This document shows, piece by piece, positions 34,539 to 46,875 of a stretch of 64,000 bases of DNA; the stretch's first letter is position 1, and the number at the start of each line of letters is the position of its first letter. Source of the DNA: Chimonanthus salicifolius (lineage: Eukaryota; Streptophyta; Magnoliopsida; Laurales; Calycanthaceae). The DNA lies in the NCBI GenBank assembly GCA_013350335.1, contig CM023539.1, positions 39,852,631 through 39,916,630 of the forward strand. The letters run 5' to 3'. The notes beneath the pieces were generated by a model, which worked only from the letters and a program-made list of their open reading frames with translations, made no database searches and was not told where the DNA came from. The position numbers and the translations under genes are program-made.

Positions 34539-34885
34539 AATGGGTGAAACTTTGGTCGGATTTTAACTCGACCCACATGACCCAGCCCCATAAATCAGTG
34601 GGTTTGGGATATGTATTTGTATATTTCAAGTTGGGTGGGTTTAAAAAAAACCCACATGAAATTCAAGTCAGGTTGAATTGAGAAATTTAAAATAAACCCG
34701 ACTCGACCTGATGTAACCTGACCGGAGTGCACCAAGTTATAAATAACATTCGGATTAAGTCGGGTCAGAAATTCAGGTCGCGTCGGGTTGAGTAATTCGG
34801 GTCAACAGTTCTGGTCGGCTCTGATCAGGTCAGGTTCAATAAGTTTTGAGATGGGTCAACCCGACCTGCCCGAGTTTCAGCCTTA
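34539..34885. mobile_element. CGGGT-repeat hAT-like element
   Basis: The left end AATGGGTGAAACTTTGGTCG and the right end GAGTTTCAGCCTTA are roughly inverted. The interior is dense in GACCCGA and CGGGTCAG-type short repeats in both orientations. No matching target duplication was seen, so the limits are approximate. Related to 40226-40570 and 20008-20215. Confidence 0.6.
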
Positions 34886-35839
34886 TGTCAGGTGAGTTCA
34901 AGCCCAGGTCCACACTTGAGAAATTGCACTAATGGGATTGTCACACACAAGCACCCAAGACGGGACAAGGAACTTTCCCTGAAAGATCTCAGAAGTGATT
35001 GATTCAACACATAAGTCTACTTTCATTTGTACTTTCCAATCTTTCAAGCCTTAGCTCAAAAGCATGGCCCAAACAAACAGATGAGACTTCACTTCCCATG
35101 TGCTTGGATTTTATGATAAAGCTACTCAGCATGCTAATGGTTGGTTGGTGAGAAATTGTATGATCTTCAAACCTCTTGAAATGAAGTGTCCTCAACTTCT
35201 TATTTGTGAACATGTGGAACCCAAGATCTTGGTTAGCCAATCCTATGAGATGATCCACATTGAATATGCCCTGACCATTCCATAGTTTGAAGATCTTAGC
35301 CGTCCATTTCATTCCTTTTCGAACCTTTCTGTTTTTCTTTCTTTACCATCCATCTGCAGGCCTATGACCATGTTCTCATTAAAATTCTTATGTATTCTAT
35401 TCACAGGGGTCAGTAAGATCACTGTTACAGACTACAAATTTGTTGATTGAATTGGATGTCAAATTGTTGTCAATACGTGCAAGACGTTCCATAGATCTCT
35501 CAAAACAGTTTAGATTAGGTTTGCTTGCAAATGAACATCTGGTTGCCTTTTAGCCATCAAAAACCAGTCTGAATTTACACAACCAATAAGATAAAAAGGT
35601 CTGAAACTTGGTTGTTAAAGGGCCTTATCATAGGGAAAAGGCAAAGTGTATGAAAAGCCTATCTATTTGGAAGAGATAAGATGTGGTACCATGTCTTACT
35701 CTTCTTTAGAAGGGCATGCTGACAAGACACACATCTGGACCAAGTCATTGGGCCCGATGATTAGGATATTTTTCTCCACAAATCATGCAAATAAAGGGCC
35801 ATTCATGGCAAGCCACAGCAGTGTGTGTTGAGAGGCAAC

Positions 35840-36170
35840 GTCTTTCTACCACACAGAAAAAGCAATATCGAACAAGACAACCAGAAGAGAGAAAAATCAA
35901 CACATACAATCAAACCACAATACAGAGATTCACGTGATTCCATTTCGGTACGTCCACGGATTCAAAACCAATTCACTATGCTCAAAAGAAAAACTCGGCT
36001 CACTCTTGTTACAAATTTTCTCTCCTCTCTCTCACACACCCCAAAAAAAAAAAACATTATATATTGCCCTGATTAGAGTTTTGTGAAAATTACAAAACTG
36101 CCCTACAATAAAATTTGTGTCGGGCGAAAGTACATCTCTGACAGGCTCTAGAACCTAACACTGCATGTTG
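35840..36170. repeat. Probable LTR retrotransposon fragment
   Basis: CAGAGATTCACGTGATTC followed by CGGTACGTCCACGG is a combination common in LTRs of plant Copia/TRIM elements. An A-rich and then T-poor tail follows. No partner LTR was seen. Confidence 0.45.
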
Positions 36171-38050
36171 GCCACGTGAGTGAGAGGGTCCTTCCTGGCA
36201 TGTCTACTTTAAGGGGTCACACTTCAGTTCTTAACAAGGGTCATTAGAAGCCATAGCTAGTTCCCCAAGGGGGACAATCGGCAAAGCTATGGGGCCGGCA
36301 CCTTGGAAGATAAGGTTCTTGTTACCTGTAAATGACTTTGAACTAGTTTTTATTATCGAGACAAATGATCGGTGGCAGGCATCAACAGTCAACTGGATAT
36401 CAAATTTGTACATAGAGGGAGACACAAGAACACATGAAAAGACATTTCCTTGGCCCCCCCACATACAATCTCAATAGGTGCACGCAGACCCCAATCGAGA
36501 TACTATAATTGGAGCAACAAACCCATTCTGGCTTGACAATGTGGGATTGTTAGATGCTTAGTGAGTTGATCAGTGGGAAGGAAGCATGGCTCAAAGATTG
36601 TCTAAGTTGAAGAGAATGGTGAAACAACAGCGGGGGAAGCTCTACATTATGAGGGTGTGCATCTCCATGCTCCTCTGTTGGCACAAGTATGATTAAAAGG
36701 GATATATATTGTACAACTTTTACCAAGGAACTTTAACAGTTGTTGACTCTTTCATGTTAGCTCCATTTTCTTATGAGAACCCTTTATCAGAAGCTAAAGT
36801 TCTATTAATGAATTAATGTTTGTTATGTGGTTCTTTTGCTTTATTCTTTGTGGTTTTAAAAGTGAAAAACACAGGGGTCATCTCCTTCTGTCTTTATATA
36901 TATGTTTGCTTTGCTTGTCGTCAATACTAGCATGAAATCTTAATTGGCTAATCCAAGTACTCTTAATTGTAACTTTTTTGAATTTATAATTTGATGAATA
37001 TCTTATTCATGTGAATCTGCAATGGGAATGATGAATTGGAGACTTGCAGTTAAATAACTTAAAACATTAAGAACTAATGGTCTTTAACGGTTCTATTATT
37101 GAAGTAGATTGTATTTGATTTTAGGCTTGTTTAGCTATTCTGATTTCAATCATACTTTGGTGATAGTGTTGGCTTTTGATTCAGCTTCCATTTAGCTATA
37201 TTTGGTTTGTCATCAGTTTAATGTAATTATTATCATTTTTAATGGCAAGCAATGACTTGAACTTGCAACTTCAAATTTGGAACACAAAGTGCCCTCCACT
37301 GCATTACTAGCGCTTGCTTTCACCCTGTTAGTGTTTAGTGTATTTGTTTATGTGGCTGAAGAGTTGGGACTGAAGTTTGAAAACTCAACTCTCTGTAGTG
37401 TATACCAAAAACTCGACATTGAAATGCTATCAAGTAACTAAATGAGGTCCGAATATCTCGGAAACCTTACAGATGATCAAGTCAGTGGAAAAATGGTTTG
37501 ATCAAATGGTCTGACACGACCAAACTGATAAAAAGCCAGAAAAGGGAATTAAAGAAAATGATAACCTGTAAGACTGCCAATTTGATACTTTACCCATCCT
37601 TCTTTTACCAATTTGACTAGCTTCATTGCATGAGACTAGTTCTGCACCAGACTAGACCCAAGATTGAGCAAATTCTTATTAAATGTTTTTGAACCAGCCT
37701 GTCCAATCTGATTTAAAAAACCAAGCCACCTATCTATCAAAAGAGGAAATCTTTAGGGAAACCAGTCAAGTCTCCCTTGGTAGGGAGACTATGAGGTAAA
37801 AAGTGTAGCACGCGCAAGTGGCCCACCGTTCACTAGCAGGTATCGTGCTTAAGCCATATGTTAAAGGGTTTTCATTGGAGATTGCTATCGAGGTCATGAT
37901 TCATGAGTTGGTTATTCATTCCATCCCCTTGGACTGGAACTGCAAGCAGGAGAAAATCTTTTGCTGAACTCTCTAATGTGGTTCTGTTGTTGAAGGGTAG
38001 TTAACATTTGAGTACGGGTATATTTATATGTTATTGAATGAAGTGAATAT

Positions 38051-38051
<1 letters not shown>

Positions 38052-38081
<30 letters not shown>
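38052..38081 (+). repeat. (AG)n microsatellite
   Basis: About 30 bp of alternating A and G. Confidence 0.97.
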
Positions 38082-38082
<1 letters not shown>

Positions 38083-40225
38083 ACTCTTTGGGCCTGTTCT
38101 GCCCGTCGTCCTTAACAGGGAATTTTTTTAGTGACCATTTCTTTCTTGTTGAATGCTTGTTTCACTCAGTTCTGTTAGCAAAATATGCATTCACTGACAC
38201 TAGGCCAAGAATTACTCACTGTAATAGATAAGACTTCTATTATGAGGACGACGATGACGAAGACGATGACTGGTTGGAGTGCATACAAAATCACTAAATC
38301 AGTTGGGCAACTCTAAAACAAGAAAAAGAGTTGCTAAATGTCAGTGGTAAAACTCCAATGAAGTGTTATTCGATGAAGCACATGTAAAATAAAATGATAA
38401 TCAGGCTTCTTGTCATGTTTAGTGAGCAGTTAACTAAAGCAAGAACCATACGTTGAGAACTCATGAAATACACTCAATGAATATCACAATTGTTATTGTC
38501 AGGCAAATTCTGTAAATGGCACTGGTCAAAGCAGAATTGGTGGGTCTAACCCTCCAAGTCATTGGAAGTGATACTTACCGTTGGATTAGGTGATATCGAG
38601 TCTCATATCTTAAAACTGGGAAGGTTTAGAGCCATTAAGTGTGCTCATAATGTTCTGATTTGGTACCTCTGGTGCAGTAAATAAGTGATTGAAATCAACA
38701 ATTTGATGAAGTACATCATTAAGAAAACTAATGTTAAGTAGGCCAAAATGAGTAGTAACAATGATCGATGAGACTCATCGATGGTATGCACCAAATGAGT
38801 GAAAAGATTGAAGATTGAGCACCGCTCTCTAATGAACCTGTTGAATCTGGTCACTGGAAACATCACCGACACACTTGGGTACATCTCCTTTGGATGAATT
38901 ACCAACCAGTCAAGCATTGGTGGTCTTGGCAAGAGTGATAGTCTACATCACCTTTTTTATCATGGTTTTCAGAATCTCTTTTAGGTGAATTGGAACCTAG
39001 GGAGTAGGTTCTTTTGGCAATTTTCCCTAACCAAATGGGCTTACAAGAATCATAAGCTATGACAACATTTAAATCTTCAACGTTGGATGCAAAGATTGCT
39101 AGAGCAGTTACTGACAAGAGTGTCTACATGAGTCATAAAGCCCGTTTGGTAAATGAATCACAATTTGATCCATCTAGGGGATTGAGTTCTTGATGTTCCA
39201 CAGATGACATTAGTTTCTTAATTTTTTCTGCAAAATTTTCCTTGTTTTCCTCATGAACAGCCAACTCAAATTATTCAATTGTCAACATGCATCTCCTTTC
39301 ACGGAATCGATATCTAATCATGGAAAATGTTAAAGATGTTCTCTGCAAATGGCTGTAAAAGAATCATTAACTATTGTTTTGAATTAAATCATGGATGTCA
39401 GAATGCTATGCACATACATAAGTCAGAATGTCTGCATAATCGGGCTGGCACATACATAAATCCAAGCCCAGCCCGATTTATAATCGGGGTTTAGTTTTTT
39501 TCAAGGCTGGCCCGTTATAAGTTTGGCTAAATTTTTTTGCTCAAACCCACCTTTTTTTGGCCGGGTTCTTCGGACTTTAAGGCCAAATTCTTATACCCAG
39601 CTAAACATCACTACAGTAGTTAGAGACAACAGCAACCTCATGGGTCACAAGACATGAAAAAATGTAAATGAACCATAATTTTATCCCTCCAAGAAATTGA
39701 CTTCTTGATGTTCCAATGACAAGATACTGTTCTTTTTTTTTAAGTGAGAAGAAAACTTATTAGTAAAAAAAGTAATACTCCCTTCATCCCATTTTAGTTG
39801 TCTCATTTGAAAGATTTATATTTTTTAAGGAACTCTCTATATAAGACTAGCAGTCCATGTGATCTCTCATTCATTTTCAACACACTTTATACTATTCCGA
39901 TATAAATGAGATAACTATTTTGAGACAATTTTAAAATCTATATAAGATAACTAATTTGGGACGATAACTAATTTGGGACAGAGAGAGTAATATAAAAGGG
40001 AATATACATAGAAGAGGAATGTGCCCAAATTTAGATTGGGCAGATTCACAGTACCACTCGAGAATGTCAAAGTGGAGACCAAAATTCAAGAGATTGTTGC
40101 CTTGTATAGAGAGATAATAAGTAACTTCCATAAATGGAAAAAAACAGAGTGCAAGAAGCACAAAAGACCCAGCAAAATATTGGGCCAATATCAAGAGTTC
40201 AGAAACATCTTATACATACAAAATG

Positions 40226-40570
40226 TAGGGCTACAACTCGGGTTGGGTTTTGGCCCGATCCGCATCGAGAATTTTGGGTCAGAGGGTCTGGTCGGGTTGA
40301 GAAGAAAAAAACCTGCATGAAATTCTGGTCGGGTCAGGTCGGGTTGAGGATTTTATAAGTTAAACCGACCCGAGACAACCCGACCCGGTTAAAATTAGTC
40401 TAAAATGGGTTCAAAATGCGGGTCGGGTCAGAATTCGGGTTAGAATTTGGATTGGGTTGGGAGATTCGGGTTGAGAATTTGGGTCGGGTCGGGTCGGGTT
40501 CCATATATATCAACTCGGGTCGAGTTGGGTTTTAAGGAACCCGACCCATCCAACCTGAGTTGCAGCCCTA
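40226..40570. mobile_element. CGGGT-repeat hAT-like element, 345 bp
   Basis: The left end TAGGGCTACAACTCGGGTTG and the right end CAACCTGAGTTGCAGCCCTA are inverted with few mismatches over about 20 bp. ATACAAA lies close to both ends (left separated by three bases), consistent with a slightly altered 8-bp target duplication. The interior holds many GGGTCGGGT direct repeats and their complements. Confidence 0.8.
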
Positions 40571-40639
40571 ATACAAAGAATGACCATGAAAATTAAAAAA
40601 TTTGCTTCCAACTTGCTTGAAACCTTTCCAGTGGGAATC

Positions 40640-41690
40640 CATTAAAGGATTCTAGAGCTAAAGCCCATTAAATGGTGCCTCATTAGGTCTTGCGTAGAAC
40701 CACCTCTTTAGGCAAAGTTTTGTCTCAATTTTTTTTTTCCTACTGCATTCCATCCAAACCAGCCAAAAAGTGGCCAAAGAGATCATTTTGCACAGCAATT
40801 GGCCTTTATTTGGAGAGGGTCCTGAGCCACTTCCCCAAATGAAAGCCGTAAGGAAAGATGGAACAGCCCACCAAAAGGAGAGATGAAATAGGATCAAATG
40901 GCTAGAACAAAGGGATAATGGAGAAACAAATCATCAACTGACTCTTCATTCCTTCAACAAAGATAGCAAACATTCAGAAAGACTTTAGATGGGTGAAAGA
41001 TTTCCAAAGGGATATGAATGAGAAAGGGGAGGAAGAGGTTCTTTGATTGGAGAGTAGAAAGATTTGCAAGAAAATATGCCACTATCTTCCTTCTTACAGG
41101 TGAACCCTATTCTCAACATTAACATTAGTGCAACCCTTATTCCTCTGACTTCCATCACATCTTTGATCAGCATGTTCTTTTGGTAGATAAGGAAAACAAT
41201 CTCAGAAAAGCAATCTTCAATGGATGTTCACCAATCCATTTTCCCTCCCAAGAATTTTCTTTTATGATGACGGAAGGTGTCTAGACGTCTCACCCTGACT
41301 AATCCTTCTAAGCATGAGGAAGCAGGTTCTTAACTATCAGACCAACCCCTCGAGGTTTCCAAAAGAATTAACTTCAGTCTGCCCCTTTTATCAATCTCCC
41401 GACCCTACATTATTGAGCCTATTTAGAGATTTCTTTTCAGATCGTGGTTCCCCTTTTATAATTGCTTCTCTTGGAAGTTGGGACCCAACCTTTTTCAGAT
41501 TATCCTTCCATAAGGCATCTTTCTTTCCCCAAACTTCTACCAAAACTTAGCAAGAAGAGAAAATCTTCCCAATAATATTTTTCAAACGCAAGCCACCTTC
41601 TTCCAATGGGTATTTCACCTCACTCCATTTCTCTAGGTGTATCTTGTTTTTATCACCTAGAAATTGACTTCTTGTAGTAGATGAGACAGT
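40640..41690 (-). mobile_element. Decayed LINE fragment (RT C-terminus and zf-RVT)
   Basis: On the minus strand, EKWSEVKYPLEEGGLRLKN (about 41640-41580) is the end of a reverse transcriptase. Zf-RVT-like sequence follows downstream (SLATFWLVWMECSRKKK at about 40790-40720). There are many stops and frameshifts, and an Au-SINE remnant lies within it (41272-41345). Confidence 0.7.
41272..41345 (-). mobile_element. Internally deleted Au-type SINE remnant
   Basis: The minus strand joins an A-box-side segment (GGTTGGTCTGATAGTTAAGA) directly to the 3' end segment (GATTAGTCAGGGTGAGACGT), with most of the body missing. Confidence 0.5.
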
Positions 41691-41935
41691 TATTCAAAGC
41701 TGTTGTTGATTACATTGTCTGAATGAACTCTCTAATGACCTTCAAAGTCTTCAACGGCTGTTTTCCCTTTGAATTATGTTCAAATTCTTTCAATAGTGGT
41801 GAAGTTGGAAAAGATTGCCTTCAAACACACAACTATTGCGTTCCCATCAAACTAACCACGCAACTGCTAGAGGTACTTATTCAAGAGATCTATTCCTCCC
41901 TATCATTATGGTTATACAATTTTTTATTTATGACC

Positions 41936-42095
41936 AAGGTGTCCAGGCTTCTTAGAGCACCTGACTAATCTTCGGGCATGTGCAAGCCTCCGTATCTATA
42001 CAAACCGGGTAACTCTACTGAGAGTAACCCTTTGGGGTGGAGTAGGAATCGAACTCATGATTGCTGCTTCTTGAGGCAGGTTCCTGACCACGTGA
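41936..42095 (-). mobile_element. Au-type SINE, near full length
   Basis: On the minus strand the order is GTGGTCAGGAACCTGCCTCA (A-box region), GAGTTCGATTCC (B box), GGGTTACTCTCAGTAGAGTT, CATGCCCGAAGATTAGTCAG and GACACCTTGGTCATAAATAA. This is the canonical Au SINE order. Confidence 0.85.
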
Positions 42096-42654
42096 ATATG
42101 AAACCTAAGAAGTGCGACTACTTAACCATGCATTTGATGGAAATTATCATTTATGTGATTAGCATTGGAAGCACATATGTAAATCTTCCAGAGAAAAAAA
42201 AAGTGGTTGGGTTTGGGTAACGTTGTTGAGAGAATGTTAAAGAGATGCATTGTGTAGAATATGGGGAGTATGGAAGAGATTGGATTCTCGGAATAGTTAA
42301 TCATAATGCATTGTGCCCTAATTTGGACATAAATATCCAAACTTAGGGCTTTGGGGACTGGGTGAGGAATGTGTCCATGTAAGGTCTAGAATTTCTTCTG
42401 GCAGATGATTCAAAAATGAATTTTTTGAAAAAAGTGGGTGGGTGAAATACCATTATTGGTCACTATCTAATATTGTATTCAGTTTCAAAACAAAAAAATA
42501 AGTTCATTAAGAGCAGGTAGAGGTAGTGGCTATTACTTTTAAAAGGAGTCTTACAGACATCAAGGTCTCTGACGTGGAAACATTATTATTATCTTTGAAT
42601 GGGTCAAGTCCCAGTGAAGATGATGAAGAGAGGAGGATTTGGAAAAATCTATGA

Positions 42655-42740
42655 AGAGTAGTCCATTAGAGTTAAGCGTTAATCGAACTCAAGACTCCGT
42701 TTCATAAGGTAGACTTCTTGACCGTCAGGCCAACCAGATA
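42655..42740 (-). repeat. tRNA-derived SINE head
   Basis: On the minus strand GGTTGGCCTGACGGTCAAGA (A box) and CTTGAGTTCGATTAACGC (B box) form a pol III promoter-like head. The rest of a SINE could not be traced. Confidence 0.5.
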
Positions 42741-42879
42741 ATTTTGTGGGAAAAATGAGGAATATGTGAACTGCTTATCACTACACTGCCTTTTGTGTTG
42801 CCTATTTGGACATTTCCTCTGCTTAGTTTGGGATTTCTTAGTTTTTGCCTCCCTCTATTAGTGATCTCATTCTATGATA

Positions 42880-43235
42880 GAGTGTAGTCTTTTTTTAAAG
42901 AAATGTCTTACTCCTTGGAAGATGGCACCTTTAGCCATCATTTGGACTGTTTGGATAGAGTGTAATAAGAGAATTTTTTAGGATAAACCATTGCCAAAAA
43001 AACGATCAAATCAAACATGGTTCAATGGGCTTTGGTATTGAAGAATTCAATGGTTTTTTAGTGGAGCACTTAGTTGAAAACTGGTAGCTATTTCTTAATC
43101 TTGTTTTTCAGATTTTGGTATTTTGTATAATGTGATTTTGTTTGTGACTTGGCTTAATGCCTCATTAAACCTTTTAGTCCTTAATATACCTTCATTGATA
43201 TCAACGAAGCTTTGTTATCTTTCAAAAGAAAAAAA
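42880..43235 (+). mobile_element. LINE 3' end
   Basis: The + strand encodes PWKMAPLAIIWTVWIECNKR (zf-RVT C-terminus), a stop, and decayed sequence (NQTWFNGLWY). A T-rich 3' UTR ends in poly(A) at about 43227-43238. It is similar to the fragment at 57755-58130. Confidence 0.7.
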
Positions 43236-43239
43236 AAAT

Positions 43240-44860
43240 GGCAGAAGGCTCATTTTTTAAGAAGCTTGCGTTAGCCTTTGTTTCTTCAACTTCCTATAAA
43301 TGCCCTTGTAAAGGAGTTGTGCATTATTGTAAATACTTGAATTCATGTGGGACATTTTGTAATTTGATAATCGTTAGTATTTTCATTATTAAAATTTAGC
43401 AAATAACTCAAGTAGAAATACTTCTCAACAATATTTTTTTCTCCTAAAAAATTTCCTCTTTTTTTTTTCTTTTTTGGTATCATAGTCCAAACGATAATAT
43501 TTTGCCCCAGTGAGTTTAAGAATGAACTAAGTTTCTATCTTTGAAAGGTGTATGAGATCTTAAGGAATTTTCTATTAGTCAAATAAGTTTTGTATTCCTC
43601 CGAGAGTGATGAATGGAATCAAGTTTAGACATAAGTTTTATATTCCTTTGAAAAGTGATAAACGGAATCAAATTAAGGTCTTTTAACTTGAATTGATCTT
43701 GTCACTATCTTTCTTCTGCTTTAGCCCATAAATTTGAAAACATTTTCATTTGCAAGTTAATGAATATTTGTCTTTGATTCTATAATCATAAAAAGGGAAG
43801 CAACCATTGGAATTTGAACTCAAGAAATCACATTTTTACCCCATTCATCAACCCAAGCCTCATTTTTCTTCAATTCTTCAGTGGAATCCTGCTAGTGAAC
43901 TAGCTATACAACAGACCTAAATCGACCTAAGCTCCAATGGACCCACATAAAACATTGTAAATTTTATTAAAATATTTAGGTTGGATATTAAGTTTTGTTA
44001 TGTAAATCAGAAGCAACCCCATTAAGCATGTCGTATTCAATCACATGAATAAGCTCGGTTGTGGTCCTTTTTTATTAAAAAAAAAAAACTTTTTGGTACG
44101 CTCAGCAGCTAGAGTGTGATGTGATTGAACTGGACTGTCTCGTGTTGTAGTATTATATAATTTATATTGTCACCAATCACAATATAATAATTAGACAAAT
44201 TCTAAGGTGAATTCTTCGTTATAAAAATTTATAACAACTACCTTTAGATTCAAGAATTTTTTTTTTTTACTTAAAATGGACTCCATACGTAAAAGTAACT
44301 ATAATTTTACTATAACTTACTATGTGGTCAAAATCTCATTTAATCACTTCTCTTTAAATTGAGAGATAAATTCTTCTCACACTCAATATGAACTTTCACA
44401 CAGAAGTAATCGATCTTAATAGACATAAACCTATGAGAAAAGGTCTTGCTTAACTGCAAAACATATAAAAGATCATTTTTATTAGATCAGTTTGATAAAA
44501 ATATAAAAAACTTTAAAACCAATTTATTTTTATCAAAGCTCGAGTCCATCCAATTAAAGCCCGTTTATTTTGCATCTAGTATAATTTTTTTTATTTTTCT
44601 AAAATGATTTGTTATGTAAATAAGAATATAACCTCATAATTGAAATTATACTTAAATATCTACTATTATTTAAAATTATGTGGCAAAATTCAAAAAATTA
44701 ATAATAAAAATATGAACTAATTGAAAAATAAAAATCTTCATCTAAGTACATTTATTAAATCAGACTCAAGTACAATTCTAGTCAAATTTGAACAAATGAA
44801 TATCCCTTGACGAATTTTAACTTATAAAAGGATCGTACACCACCGCACAAACAGTTGATT
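43240..44860. other. AT-rich intergenic sequence
   Basis: I see no gene or recognisable repeat here. Local A/T runs and short direct repeats only (for example AAGTTTTATATTCCTTTGAA-type sequence near 43580-43660). Confidence 0.5.
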
Positions 44861-44870
44861 ATGTTGGAAC

Positions 44871-45083
44871 CATGGGTCCATCATTTTTCGGATGATATTT
44901 TTCCTCTCTTTTTTTTTTACAAATCTCAGCCCTATCGATCAATATTGGCGAGATCTTAATCATATCGGCCGAGATCTTACCTGTATAGCCGATAGATCTC
45001 ATATCGGCCGAGATATGTCAGCCGTAAAAAATCTGAAATATCTCGGCCGCTACGAGATATCTCTAGCGTTTTTTTTACCCCCG
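44871..45083. mobile_element. ATCGGCCGAG-rich hAT-like MITE (213 bp)
   Basis: GTTGGAAC at 44863-44870 is repeated exactly at 45084-45091. The ends are CATGGGTCCATC and TTTTTTTACCCCCG, a degraded inverted repeat. The interior has repeated ATCGGCCGAGATAT, GAGATCTTA and CTCGGCCG motifs, as in the copy at 17020-17274. Confidence 0.85.
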
Positions 45084-45708
45084 GTTGGAACATCAGAAGC
45101 AATGAAGAAGAACCCGAACTTAAAAGCTTCCCCCATTGTCATAACAACTTGACCTCTAATTTACACGGCCACCACGTTGGCCCACACTCAGCCAACCCAA
45201 TCAAGAAAAGCCCTCTTGAAAGCCCTTCTAATCTACAGTTCAAACTACAAACTCTGCTTTCTGCATGAAAAACTTTGTTTATATCAGCTTCTTCTTAGAC
45301 ACATTAAAATATTCTAAAGATTTTATCCACCGCTCTCCTAGCTCATTAATTGAACATTGCATAAAATTATCAATGGATAACTTACATACAAGCCAGAATT
45401 TAGTTGTTTATCATTGTTTAAAAGTATTTTTAGCAGAAATATTTGTTCACTATTGACCAATTTATATTCCTAAGCAAACAAATGCGATCAATTAAAGCTA
45501 AAAAATACACATCCTAAGTTTCCACTATAATAGCAACAACTATCTAAGGCATTAAAATAAAATAACAACAATTAATAGAATCAAATGGGTACACCATAGT
45601 GATCTATAAAATGATATCATACAGATAGAAGAAGAAAACAACAAATCAAGGGCCTAAAATGTCTCCACACACCAGTGTGTGGCCCAATAGACAACCAATA
45701 GAATTGAG

Positions 45709-46531
45709 TTAGAGCCAATCGGTCCCACCCACTTGGGAACTTACCAATGTATTATCATTATTGTGTTCAACATCATCAAAGCTGTCATCATCGCCGTCAT
45801 CTTCACTGGACAGACGGGCCAGCCAGCAGTGGCCAAAGAGGTGGCCATTGATGCAAACGAAGTAGTCAAGGCGGCCATCGTGCGAGCCGAGCCGCCGCGA
45901 CGCACTACGCGGGACCAGCCGTGCAGTGGTCATGTTCCACATCCGTGCCCCGCAATAGGGGCATCTCCCCACCGGCTTCCAGCTCCACCTGGCGGCGGAG
46001 GAGGCAGGCGCGAGTGCGAGACTTCATGAAGGAGCTAAAGACCCCGCGGTAGACTCCAATATCATCGTCGTTGGCGCCCATTGGGTGCTCGCAAGGGTCG
46101 CTTACGTACAGCAAATCCCCCCAGCACTTCCTCACTAAGAAGCTCTTTCCCGACGTCTTGGAGAATCTGGAGGCGCCCACAAAGTGGCCGGGCAAGGGGC
46201 GCCCCACCCGGAAGTGGCGGCTCGATTCGCACCCGCAGCAGAAGAAGAAGAGCTTGGCCAGCGCGTGCCACCCACCGCCCATCCGCCCGCCCGGGGCACC
46301 CCTCATCAGCGCGCCCGCCATCCGCGGCGCCCTCGATATGCACAGCTCCTTCCACAGCACCCGCTTCGCCACCGCTCGCAGCTTCCGGCTGACACACGCC
46401 GCCTGGCACAACACGTGAGGGTCCCACTTCATCCACTCGAAGACCAGTATCAGAATCCGCTCGTCCAGAATCCCCGACTCACCCGAACCCTCGCCGCCAC
46501 CCTCCCGCGACCGTCTCTGCCGCCGGTTCAT
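45709..46531 (-). CDS. EDL3: EID1-like F-box protein with an apparent 1-bp frameshift
   Basis: Intronless. The ATG is at 46531. The first frame gives a basic/glycine-rich N-terminus, an F-box at about residues 22-62 (LDERILILVFEWMKWDPHVL, then CVSRKLRAVAKRVLWKELCI) and conserved EID1-like blocks (FFFCCGCE; KSCWGD-like RKCWGDLLYVSDPCEHP). After about residue 187 the reading frame switches. The downstream frame continues the family C-terminus (CPYCGARMWNMTTARLVPRS, DYFVCINGHLFGHCW) to a stop at 45709. The break maps to a run of four C on + at 45967-45970; three would keep the frame. The joined length of 273 codons suits the family (about 270 aa). EDL3 of Arabidopsis is an F-box subunit of SCF ubiquitin ligases in ABA signalling. 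Either a sequencing/assembly error or a real truncating mutation. Confidence 0.85.
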
Positions 46532-46599
46532 TTCTCCTCACCCGTGCTCGGCGCAGTAGCCGTTGGATTGGGTTGTTAGCATGACGGGAACAGAGCCAC

Positions 46600-46608
46600 T
46601 TATATAAA
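46600..46608 (-). promoter_or_regulatory. TATA box of the EDL3-like gene
   Basis: TTTATATAA on the minus strand, about 70 bp upstream of the ATG at 46531. This leaves room for a short 5' UTR. No competing TATA motif is closer. Confidence 0.65.
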
Positions 46609-46627
46609 CCGTCCATATACAGTTGGC

Positions 46628-46875
46628 CACGTGTCGTAACTTAATCTGCTGAAAACTACCCTATGTTCTTAGCCCTTAGGATGGACACGTGTCAAACTCT
46701 CCACTGCTTGAGGCCACGTGTCCGACTTGATTCCATCTCCCTCGTTACCTCGAATCGGATGTGGATTGTCAGACGTGTGATGGGGTGAGATACATGGGAC
46801 ACGTGTCTTCTTAGGGGCTTGGCTCGAAAAAATCTCTTCCGTTGGCTGAAAAATATCTGACTTCTACGTGTCGGC
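46628..46875 (-). promoter_or_regulatory. Cluster of G-box/ABRE motifs upstream of the EDL3-like gene
   Basis: Four exact CACGTG hexamers lie at 46628-46633, 46686-46691, 46715-46720 and 46800-46805, mostly in the form CACGTGTC, a classic ABA-response element. Further ACGTGT cores lie near 46772 and 46865, and GACGCGTGGC (coupling-element-like) near 46930. The nearest is about 20 bp upstream of the TATA box. Multiple ABREs are known to give ABA responsiveness through bZIP (ABF/AREB) factors. Confidence 0.75.

Larger units (their letters stand above)
34890..40220. other. Gene-free intergenic stretch
   Basis: No coding sequence was recognised. Notable contents are a probable LTR fragment (35840-36170), a (GA)n run (38052-38081) and a short GGGCTGG/CCAGCCCG-rich repeat at about 39435-39600. 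The remainder gives no recognisable family. Confidence 0.55.

Noticed and set aside
45900..46580. Long + strand open frames opposite the F-box gene
   Set aside because: They are GC-rich shadows of the EDL3-like coding sequence. No family resemblance on the + strand.
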